Positions 1 to 5,225 of a stretch of DNA of 11,161 nt are shown one piece after another; within the stretch, counting starts at the first letter, position 1, and every line of letters begins with the position of its first letter. Position numbers and translations under genes: made by a program. This DNA comes from Pseudomonadota bacterium (GTDB lineage: Bacteria; Pseudomonadota; Gammaproteobacteria; Arenicellales; Poriferihabitantaceae): contig JAAELZ010000051.1 in assembly GCA_024226105.1 (NCBI GenBank), positions 1 to 11,161 on the forward strand. Reading direction: 5' to 3'. The notes under the pieces are model-generated. The model made no database searches. It was not told the DNA's origin and was given only the letters and a program-made list of their open reading frames with translations.

Positions 1-226
1 GCCATTCCGTCGAAGGCTTCCCGCCCCCGATTACTTTGCCTGTGGAGAGGGATACTTCCACCAGGTCATCGGCTTGCATCTCATCATAATGCAGGCCCGA
101 GGGAGTAATGATGAAACGATCACCCACCCGAAAACTCAAATTGCCCGCCATACCCTGATTTATTCCCAGCGCATTCATTAAGCGCGCTGTATCGACGAGT
201 TGCTGACGTTGACTGACGGGGCTCAC
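1..226 (-). CDS. Class II aldolase/adducin family protein, N-terminal part (probable Ald2-like aldolase of the DHAP shunt)
   Basis: Only the first 75 codons are present; the gene runs off the left edge. The minus-strand reading begins with GTG at 226-224, one base after the mtnA stop, with a GAGG ribosome binding site six bases upstream inside the mtnA end. That tight coupling decides the start. The protein shows class II aldolase hallmarks: GINQGMAGNLSFR (about residues 21-33), the phosphate-binding segment ITPSGLHYDEM (40-50) and PSTEW (71-75). The Glu of PSTEW matches the catalytic Glu73 region of L-fuculose-1-phosphate aldolase. These motifs look like fuculose/ribulose-phosphate aldolases and not like MtnB dehydratase, which has a differently worded GNMS segment. 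With mtnA it would cleave 5-methylthio- or 5-deoxyribulose-1-phosphate to DHAP and an aldehyde. Family assignment is firm. The precise substrate is inferred from the mtnA neighbour, because the metal-binding His residues lie outside the window. Confidence 0.85.
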   Translation of the reverse strand, partial: MSPVSQRQQLVDTARLMNALGINQGMAGNLSFRVGDRFIITPSGLHYDEMQADDLVEVSLSTGKVIGGGKPSTEW

Positions 227-227
227 T

Positions 228-1322
228 TTATGCCTCGTATTTTTCAGGAAATAAAGCCTCAAGCCCCGCCCGCGAGGCATCGCACACACCGCGTTCTGTC
301 ACCAGGCCCGTCACCAGTCGTGCCGGCGTCACATCAAAAGCATAGTTGGAAACAGATGAGCGCTCCGGGGTAATTTTAACCACAGTAACTCGCCCCTTTT
401 CATCCATTCCGGACAGTGTATGTACTTCATTCCCATTGCGTTGTTCAATAGGGATATCTTCGAGCCCGTTGTGTATGGCCCAGTCTATGCTCGGCGACGG
501 TGCACACACGTAAAATGGAACCTTGTTATCTTCAGCCGCCAGCGCTTTAAGATAGGTACCGATCTTGTTACAAACGTCACCACTTGCGGTGGTTCTATCG
601 GTCCCGACAAAGCAGATATCCACCTGCCCGTGTTGCATCAGGTGCCCGCCTGCATTGTCCACGATCACCGAATGCGGCACACCGTGCTGACCCAATTCCC
701 AGGCGGTCAGGTGTGCGCCCTGGTTTCGTGGCCGGGTTTCATCCACCCAAACGTGCACGGGAATACCTGCGTCGTGCGCCATATAAATCGGCGCGAGTGC
801 AGTGCCCCAATCCACAGTGGCCAACCAGCCCGCGTTACAATGCGTCAGTATGTTGATGGCACGATTGTGTTGTTTCCAGAGCCGTTCGATCAGTTCAAAA
901 CCATTGCGCCCCATGGACCGGCACAGTACAACGTCCTCGTCACAGATTTGCGCAGCACGAGCAAAGGCCATTTCGACTCTCCGGGGCTCAGGAAGACTGA
1001 TCACGGCTTTTTGCATTTGCGAAAGCGCCCACCTTAGATTAATGGCTGTCGGGCGTGTGTCTGCAAGCAATTTGATAGCCTGTTCGAGACTGGTATCCGA
1101 CGGATCCTTTTTAAGCGCCAGGCAAATTCCGTAAGCCGCCGTGGCACCAATCAGGGGTGCCCCGCGAACGTACATATCGCGAATAGCGGTTGCGGCATCT
1201 TCGAGCTGTTCGAGGCGTACGACCTCGAACACATGGGGCAACTTTCTCTGGTCAATAATTTCAACCGCCGAGTTGTTTTTGACTGCCCAGATTGAGCGAT
1301 AAGGTTTTCCATTAATTTTCAT
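228..1322 (-). CDS. mtnA: S-methyl-5-thioribose-1-phosphate isomerase
   Basis: MtnA is a soluble enzyme that converts 5-methylthioribose-1-phosphate (or 5-deoxyribose-1-phosphate) to the matching ribulose-1-phosphate. This recycles the by-product of polyamine synthesis or of radical-SAM chemistry. The 364-residue length is normal for the family. Visible motifs in order: RGAPLIGATAAYG (53-65), TRPTAINLRWAL (89-100), THCNAG with the catalytic Cys162, VDETRPRNQGAHLTAWEL (193-210), VDNAGGHLM (221-229), GTDRTTASGD with the acid/base Asp242, NKIGTY (252-257) and FDVTPA near the end. Cys162 and Asp242 correspond to Cys160 and Asp240 of the Bacillus subtilis enzyme. These residues separate it from eIF2B-type regulatory subunits, which share the fold. 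The ATG at 1322-1320 has only a weak GGA upstream. It lies 29 bp after the DUF4202 gene and one base before the aldolase gene, so the three are probably one operon. Confidence 0.96.
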   Translation of the reverse strand: MKINGKPYRSIWAVKNNSAVEIIDQRKLPHVFEVVRLEQLEDAATAIRDMYVRGAPLIGATAAYGICLALKKDPSDTSLEQAIKLLADTRPTAINLRWALSQMQKAVISLPEPRRVEMAFARAAQICDEDVVLCRSMGRNGFELIERLWKQHNRAINILTHCNAGWLATVDWGTALAPIYMAHDAGIPVHVWVDETRPRNQGAHLTAWELGQHGVPHSVIVDNAGGHLMQHGQVDICFVGTDRTTASGDVCNKIGTYLKALAAEDNKVPFYVCAPSPSIDWAIHNGLEDIPIEQRNGNEVHTLSGMDEKGRVTVVKITPERSSVSNYAFDVTPARLVTGLVTERGVCDASRAGLEALFPEKYEA

Positions 1323-1351
1323 TGTTATCCGCGAACCCCGGTAGAGAATTC

Positions 1352-1954
1352 TTAGTCAGCCACTGATTTTTGGATGAGCGGAACCAGCGATTCGGGCAGC
1401 CTGAGGTCACCCGACAATGCGAAAGCATGTGCATCGGACGACATTTTCTTCCATGTTTTTTGAATGATATTGATCCATTTGGCTTCATCGTACTCGGGGT
1501 GCTTTTCCGCAAATGCGAGCATGTAAAACTCGATAAATACCAGGCTCGCAACATCTTCGAGCAACTGGGTATCCGGGTTCACCTTTATTTTGCGTTTTCC
1601 GATGGCGTTTCGAACCCGCTCCAGCGCCTGTTCATCATAACCCGCCTCTGCCATCAGCCCGGCGGCGGTTACGGCATGGAATTTATACAGATCGGTTCGC
1701 CACTGATGATAACCCGCCCGATCCATTGGATAGGCGTTCCGCGGCGATTTCCAGCGCTGGATGTGCTGGCCGCGAATAGCCAGTTTGACAACCTCATCAG
1801 CCGCTGACTGGAAGCGCTCAAGCATTTGCGACATACGATGTGAATACAACAATTCCCTGGGCCACTCCCTGCCATCGGCCAATTCAATATTCGGATCTTC
1901 ACCATTGGCAGCATCCATCAAAGATACCGCTTTATCGTAGGCTTGCTGTGCCAT
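1352..1954 (-). CDS. DUF4202 domain protein, function unknown
   Basis: This 200-residue soluble protein matches my memory of the DUF4202 family over its whole length, and no function is established for it. Conserved-looking blocks are EDPNIELADGREWPRELLY (19-37), RGQHIQRW (61-68), YPMDRAGYHQWRTDL (75-89) with His93 close behind, KRKIK (120-124), and LEDVASLVFIEFY (132-144). The spread of His39, His64, His83, His93 and Glu133-Asp134 over mainly helical sequence resembles a metal-binding HD-like helical bundle. That is a guess from residue pattern only. There is no signal peptide or membrane segment. A GGAAG ribosome site six bases before the ATG supports the start. It is the first gene of a likely operon with mtnA and a class II aldolase, so a role near nucleoside or SAM by-product salvage is possible but unproven. 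Confidence 0.85.
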   Translation of the reverse strand: MAQQAYDKAVSLMDAANGEDPNIELADGREWPRELLYSHRMSQMLERFQSAADEVVKLAIRGQHIQRWKSPRNAYPMDRAGYHQWRTDLYKFHAVTAAGLMAEAGYDEQALERVRNAIGKRKIKVNPDTQLLEDVASLVFIEFYMLAFAEKHPEYDEAKWINIIQKTWKKMSSDAHAFALSGDLRLPESLVPLIQKSVAD

Positions 1955-1997
1955 TTATATCTTCCAATGCGGATAAAAAAGTAAGGGAGCGTACTCT

Positions 1998-2058
1998 ATA
2001 AGGAGCCGGGGCTTCAGCCCCGGTAAAAAAATGCGGGACTGAAGTCCCGCTTCCTTAT
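1998..2058. repeat. REPIN-like element: two REP-type hairpins in inverted orientation
   Basis: Two hairpins face each other: 2006-2023 (CCGGGG-CTTCAG-CCCCGG) and 2033-2050 (GCGGGA-CTGAAG-TCCCGC). Taking the first on the plus strand and the second on the minus strand, the two 26-base units align without gaps, starting ATAAGGA and sharing the core CTTCAG. They differ at five positions. Four of these are paired changes that keep the stem (C-G to G-C at the base, G-C to A-T next to the loop), so the structure rather than the sequence is kept. The outer ATAAGGA (1998-2004) and TCCTTAT (2052-2058) are complementary, so the whole could fold as a three-way junction. Inverted paired REP units of this kind are known as REPINs or BIMEs and are mobilised in trans by RAYT transposases. 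No such transposase gene is in the window. Confidence 0.75.
2025..2050 (-). terminator. Probable Rho-independent terminator of the SYLF gene
   Basis: Read on the minus strand, the GC-rich hairpin at 2050-2033 (6-8 bp stem, GCGGGACT with AGTCCCGC) starts five bases after the SYLF stop codon. It is followed by one A and then seven T (2031-2025). This is the layout of an intrinsic terminator, provided here by one arm of the REP-like element. It should separate the SYLF transcript from the DUF4202-mtnA operon further on. On the plus strand the hairpins lack a T run, so no terminator is claimed in that direction. Confidence 0.6.
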
Positions 2059-2579
2059 TTTGGTTTGTAGCTAAATTTCTGCCCGCCGACACTGGCTTCG
2101 TACATTAATCCGCCCTTGGCCAGGGTGAATACCGCTACGCCATTGTCATAATCTGCATTTACAGAAGCACCCGCTGTCACCGCCACTGCTGACGCCTGCG
2201 CTCCCAATTTAAAGTTTCCGTTCTTAAAATCATCCATCGCCGCTTTATTTTGAAAGAAAATAATTTCCTGATAAAGTTGTGCACCCAGCTGAAAGCCAAA
2301 CGAGAGTTGGGTTAATTTTGTTGAACCTGCCACCTGCCCCTGCTCAAATACAACCCCACCCCCATGTGCCCCGCCAATACCCATTCCGGCTTTTCCGACA
2401 TCCGGATACACCGCATAACCCCATGCCTTGTCAAAAAATGCCTGCATATCTGCATCATGCTTTTTAAACTCGGCTATCGATTCGCGTGCATCTCTTTCTT
2501 CATTCGCATCCCAACCGGCAAAGCTCTGGCCAGAAAGTAACAGGCTCATGGCGATAAATAATTTAAGCCAAAATTTCAT
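2055..2579 (-). CDS. Secreted SYLF/YSC84-domain lipid-binding protein
   Basis: The protein has 174 residues with a clear Sec signal peptide: basic start MKFWLK, a hydrophobic core, and likely cleavage after SFA at residue 21. The mature protein therefore lies in the periplasm or outside. There is no lipobox Cys. The rest fits the SYLF (YSC84) family, whose eukaryotic and bacterial members bind phospholipids or phosphoinositides. Visible blocks are AWGYAVYPDVGKAGMGIGG (52-70), GGVVFEQGQV, LSFGFQLGAQLYQEIIFF (92-109) and AVFTLAKGGLMYEASVGGQ near the C-terminus. The size is typical of the short bacterial form. A GGAG seven bases before the ATG (minus strand, just after 2579) supports the start. 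It appears monocistronic, flanked by a terminator hairpin and a divergent promoter region. In bacteria the physiological role is not settled; envelope lipid binding is the best guess. Confidence 0.88.
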   Translation of the reverse strand: MKFWLKLFIAMSLLLSGQSFAGWDANEERDARESIAEFKKHDADMQAFFDKAWGYAVYPDVGKAGMGIGGAHGGGVVFEQGQVAGSTKLTQLSFGFQLGAQLYQEIIFFQNKAAMDDFKNGNFKLGAQASAVAVTAGASVNADYDNGVAVFTLAKGGLMYEASVGGQKFSYKPK

Positions 2580-2718
2580 TTTCCTACTCCACTTTTTATT
2601 AATCTCATTCCCAAATCGATCATCGATTCAGTGTCAATATTATAAATTATCTCCAGGTTGAATGGTACGCGCTTTAGCATTAGTTTAAAGTACCCGCTAA
2701 ATTGAAACGTGATGCAGC
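2580..2718. promoter_or_regulatory. Divergent intergenic region with candidate promoters and a palindrome
   Basis: This 139-bp AT-rich stretch separates the SYLF gene (minus) from the SAM-fold gene (plus). On the minus strand a perfect TATAAT lies at 2644-2639. Its -35 region is poor, so the SYLF promoter call is tentative. On the plus strand TTGAAT at 2658-2663 and TAGTTT at 2681-2686 are 17 bases apart, but both match the consensus weakly. A perfect 7-1-7 palindrome is listed separately. I see no gene here. Confidence 0.4.
2614..2628. promoter_or_regulatory. Perfect palindrome AATCGAT-C-ATCGATT, possible operator
   Basis: Seven-base arms around one central base form a perfect inverted repeat. 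It lies just downstream of the TATAAT proposed for the minus-strand SYLF gene and 34 bases before that start codon. The place fits a repressor site or a structured leader. With only one copy in view, no regulator can be named. Confidence 0.35.
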
Positions 2719-3441
2719 ATGTCCTTAATATTTGAAGAACTCGATTATCAGCAAACACCCCTGGGCGAAATCAGCCTCAGGCGACGCGCAGAACCCCGGC
2801 TTGATGGAGAAATTCTGTACGAGGTAAAACTCGGCGACGAGTTCCTGATGTCGAGCCTGTTTACCGAAGCCGAGATACAGCTTGCACGGCTGGGTCTGGC
2901 CGCCCTTGCGGGCGCTGACTTTGATGTGGTTGTCGGAGGACTGGGGCTGGGTTATACGGCTGTCGCGGCGTTGGAGAACCCTTCTGTCAGCTCATTAAGC
3001 GTAATCGACATCATGCAGCCCGTTATCGACTGGCACCGTAAAGGCCTGGTGCCACTCGGCAAACAACTGGTTTCTGACCCACGCTGCACGCTTATTCACG
3101 CCGATTTCTTTGAACTCGCCGCCTCATCCGGCGGTAGCTTTGACCCTGATAACCCCCGGAAGCGGGTTCACGCGATATTGCTGGACATTGACCACTCCCC
3201 GAGCCACTGGCTTAACCCCGGAAACAAATCTTTTTATACCAGACAGGGGCTGGAAAATCTTGCAAACAAACTCCTGCCGGGCGGTATTTTCGGGCTTTGG
3301 TCGAACGATCCTCCGGAAACCGAATTTACGGATTTGCTCAATAGCGTGTTCAACTTTTCAGAATCACATATTGTGCGCTTTTCGAACCCCTATACCCGCG
3401 GGGAATCAAGCAATACGGTTTATCTGGCCCGAAGGAAATAG
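2719..3441 (+). CDS. Spermidine-synthase-like SAM-fold protein
   Basis: The 240-residue soluble protein has the Rossmann-like nucleotide fold of SAM-dependent methyltransferases and spermidine synthases. The glycine loop GGLGLGYTA is at 73-81, an acidic strand end VID at 95-97 and HADFFEL at 127-133. LLDIDHSPSHWL lies at 154-165 and LLPGGIFGLWSNDPPE at 185-200. Databases often label this kind of protein spermidine synthase. The canonical GGGDGG loop and the DSTDP-type catalytic segment of true polyamine aminopropyltransferases are not present, so polyamine synthesis is doubtful. The natural substrate is unknown. The ATG at 2719 is chosen because the upstream ATG at 2712 meets a stop within a few codons; the ribosome site is poor. 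The thioesterase gene starts two bases after its stop, so the two are very probably cotranscribed, perhaps with xdhC. Confidence 0.8.
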   Translation: MSLIFEELDYQQTPLGEISLRRRAEPRLDGEILYEVKLGDEFLMSSLFTEAEIQLARLGLAALAGADFDVVVGGLGLGYTAVAALENPSVSSLSVIDIMQPVIDWHRKGLVPLGKQLVSDPRCTLIHADFFELAASSGGSFDPDNPRKRVHAILLDIDHSPSHWLNPGNKSFYTRQGLENLANKLLPGGIFGLWSNDPPETEFTDLLNSVFNFSESHIVRFSNPYTRGESSNTVYLARRK

Positions 3442-3443
3442 CA

Positions 3444-3878
3444 ATGGCAACACCCGATCAAACTGCAAAACTTAAGGCTTACCCGGTGCAACTGGTACAA
3501 CAAGTCGTCTGGGGCGACATGGATGCGTTTCAGCACGTCAACAATACCGTTTACTTTCGATATTTTGAAGACATACGACTGAAGTTCATGGCAGAAACCG
3601 GCGTGATGGAGATTCTGAATAAGACTAAAGTCGGCCCGATCCTGGCCTCAACGAGCTGTGATTTTCGTGCTCCACTGACCTATCCTGATACTATCCATAT
3701 AGGTGCCAGGGTAACAAACATACAGGAACGAAAAATCCACATGGAATACCTTGTAGTGAGTGAAAAGCTCAATAAAACAGTTGCTGAGGGAACCGGGCTG
3801 ATGGTTTATTATGATTATGGTGCCGGCAAAACCTGTGCGGTGCCTGAAGTTATTGCGGCAGCTGTTCAGAAATTGTAA
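3444..3878 (+). CDS. Acyl-CoA thioesterase, hotdog fold (4HBT/YbgC type)
   Basis: The 144-residue length is that of a single hotdog domain. WGDMDAFQHVNNTVYFRYFE (23-42) is the active-site signature. Asp27 aligns with catalytic Asp17 of Pseudomonas 4-hydroxybenzoyl-CoA thioesterase, and HVNN continues into the long hotdog helix. Later segments (DFRAPLTYPDTIHIGARV, then a strand-rich EGTGLMVYYDY) fit the rest of the sheet. Family members hydrolyse acyl-CoA or acyl-carrier thioesters in the cytoplasm. The actual acyl group cannot be read from sequence. A GAAGGA ribosome site formed by the last codons of the upstream gene precedes the ATG at 3444. xdhC follows after 23 bp. No functional link between this enzyme and purine breakdown is known to me; the shared transcript may be incidental. 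Confidence 0.9.
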   Translation: MATPDQTAKLKAYPVQLVQQVVWGDMDAFQHVNNTVYFRYFEDIRLKFMAETGVMEILNKTKVGPILASTSCDFRAPLTYPDTIHIGARVTNIQERKIHMEYLVVSEKLNKTVAEGTGLMVYYDYGAGKTCAVPEVIAAAVQKL

Positions 3879-3901
3879 AAATCCATAGTACACTGCTGCC
3901 C

Positions 3902-4672
3902 ATGAACTGGATACAGGCTGCCGCCGACTGTGACCGACTTAATCAGCCCTTTGTGCTGGTGACGGTACTTGAAACTGAAGGCTCGACGCCGCGCGACGAT
4001 GACGCCAAAATGCTGATCACGGGAGACAGCAGCCACGATACCATCGGCGGGGGGCAGCTTGAATTTCAGGCGATCGAGACAGCACGCCAGTTACTTTCGG
4101 ACCCTGAGCGCCATTCATTTAGCAAGAAATTCAACCTGGGCAAGGATCTTGAGCAATGCTGTGGCGGGCTGATTACATTGTTGTTTGAGTGTTTCCCTGC
4201 CACGGGGTTTCAGGTAGTAGTTTTAGGTGCCGGTCATGTGGGCAAGGCAGTAGTAAGCATACTCGGACAACTGCCCTGTCAGATCAAGTGGGTCGATTCC
4301 CGGGCTGATTTCTTTAGCGAGACGCAATCGGCGAATACCCGTACCGAGCAACTCATCAGCGCGGAGCAAACCATCGAAAACTGTGCGGCAGATAGCTGGT
4401 ATCTGGTCATGACCCACAGCCATGTACTTGATCAACAACTGGTCGAAGCCATTTTGACACGTGCCGATGCCCGTTTCTGCGGTTTGATCGGCTCTAAATC
4501 CAAGGCGGCGAGTTTTCGCAGTCGGCTAAAACGAAAGGGCTTTGCTGAAGATGAAATTGATGGCCTGACTTCACCTGTCGGCCTGCCGGAACTCAAAGGC
4601 AAGCAGCCGATGGAGATCGCGGTTTCGGTGGTGGCACAAATGATGATTTTGAATGGGCTGGCTTCTGATTAA
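3902..4672 (+). CDS. xdhC: XdhC, molybdenum cofactor chaperone for xanthine dehydrogenase
   Basis: XdhC binds molybdopterin cofactor, supports its sulfuration and delivers it to the XdhB subunit; it is not part of the final enzyme. The 256-residue protein has both family domains. The N-terminal part shows GSTPR (27-31), KMLIT, TIGGGQLE (47-54) and QCCGG (85-89); the Cys pair is linked to cofactor binding in the family. The C-terminal Rossmann domain starts VVVLGAGHVGKA (105-116) and contains VMTHSHVLD, CGLIGSKSKAASFRSRL and PVGL, ending PMEIAVSVVAQMM. The segment after GSTPR is unusually acidic (DDD) where relatives usually carry a Gly-containing turn. The ATG at 3902 has no strong ribosome site. 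A 187-bp gap separates it from uraH, so it may be read with the two genes upstream rather than from the xdhAB transcript. Confidence 0.94.
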   Translation: MNWIQAAADCDRLNQPFVLVTVLETEGSTPRDDDAKMLITGDSSHDTIGGGQLEFQAIETARQLLSDPERHSFSKKFNLGKDLEQCCGGLITLLFECFPATGFQVVVLGAGHVGKAVVSILGQLPCQIKWVDSRADFFSETQSANTRTEQLISAEQTIENCAADSWYLVMTHSHVLDQQLVEAILTRADARFCGLIGSKSKAASFRSRLKRKGFAEDEIDGLTSPVGLPELKGKQPMEIAVSVVAQMMILNGLASD

Positions 4673-4859
4673 CTTAAAATCTGAGTTGACCGCTACGAGA
4701 GATGAACAAGCACATGAATCACTCATTGAAGGTGTGTTTTCCCCTTTTACTCTATGGGTGAAAGGCGCTACAGGATTTATTTTTACTTATGCCAGCCTGC
4801 AAGCTATTTGCCGAGGATTTTGCTAGGATAAGGAACCCAAACCAATAAACAGACTATAA
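4673..4859 (+). other. 187-bp gap between xdhC and uraH
   Basis: This is the longest gap in the plus-strand cluster and a likely place for a promoter serving uraH-xdhAB-puuDE. No -35/-10 pair is convincing: TTGACC at 4686-4691 lacks a partner, and TTGAAG at 4726-4731 has only a weak TACTCT 16 bases on. AAGGA at 4830-4834 is about 25 bases before the uraH ATG, too far for a normal ribosome site. The only small reading frame, 19 codons, has no support. I see no strong hairpin or RNA gene. Confidence 0.35.
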
Positions 4860-5207
4860 ATGGGATTTCTAAGCACACACATACTGGATACCGCCCAGGG
4901 AAAACCCGCTCACAATGTGACGGTTCGCCTGTATTCTGTGGGTGAAGGGCGAAGCCTGGTAAAGTCGCTGCTAACCAATGCTGACGGGCGTACTGACGAG
5001 CAGCTTCTGAGTGAAGAGGAATTCAAACTTGGCACCTGGGAGCTGGTTTTTAACGTGGCGGACTACTTCTCAGGCAGCGCGCTGAGCTGTGATGAGCCAC
5101 CCTTTCTGGACGAGATCACACTTCGATTTACCATCAGCCGTAACGATCATTACCATGTTCCGCTACTGGTCTCCCCGTGGAGTTACAGCACCTATCGCGG
5201 TAGCTAG
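4860..5207 (+). CDS. uraH: 5-hydroxyisourate hydrolase
   Basis: This transthyretin-related enzyme hydrolyses 5-hydroxyisourate, the unstable product of urate oxidation, to OHCU. The 115-residue length is that of the bare catalytic domain, with no signal peptide, so it should be cytoplasmic and tetrameric like its relatives. LSTHILDT (4-11) carries catalytic His7, GRTD (43-46) carries Arg44, and HYHVPLLVSP (97-106) carries the second essential His. The C-terminal YRGS (112-115) is the signature that separates these enzymes from true transthyretins. The start is fixed by an in-frame stop right before the ATG and by the family N-terminus, although there is no clear ribosome site. It sits between xdhC and xdhA, 18 bp before xdhA, and works directly after PuuD, which is encoded three genes downstream. 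Confidence 0.96.
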   Translation: MGFLSTHILDTAQGKPAHNVTVRLYSVGEGRSLVKSLLTNADGRTDEQLLSEEEFKLGTWELVFNVADYFSGSALSCDEPPFLDEITLRFTISRNDHYHVPLLVSPWSYSTYRGS

Positions 5208-5225
5208 GGAAGCACTGGTGCGCCA

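Noticed and set aside
1..226. Reading the partial gene as mtnB (methylthioribulose-1-phosphate dehydratase)
   Set aside because: MtnB shares the fold, but the visible GINQGMAGNLSFR, ITPSG and PSTEW segments are aldolase-like. The call stays at family level with an Ald2 suggestion.
420..1037. 205-codon open frame on the plus strand
   Set aside because: It lies fully antisense to mtnA, whose protein has complete family motifs, and its own translation shows no recognisable domain or ribosome site.
1370..1807. 145-codon open frame on the plus strand
   Set aside because: Antisense to the DUF4202 gene, which matches its family along the full length; no motif in the antisense product.
1998..2058. 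CRISPR or tRNA-like interpretation of the paired hairpins
   Set aside because: There are no regularly spaced direct repeats or spacers, and the fold lacks tRNA features; inverted REP units explain it better.
2576..2758. 60-codon minus-strand frame covering the divergent region
   Set aside because: It overlaps the starts of both flanking real genes and would cover the promoter region; composition looks non-coding.
2719..3441. Calling this gene speE (spermidine synthase)
   Set aside because: The Rossmann fold is clear, but the canonical GGGDGG loop and DSTDP-type segment of aminopropyltransferases are missing.
4702..4761. 19-codon open frame in the xdhC-uraH gap
   Set aside because: Too short, no ribosome site, no recognisable peptide type.
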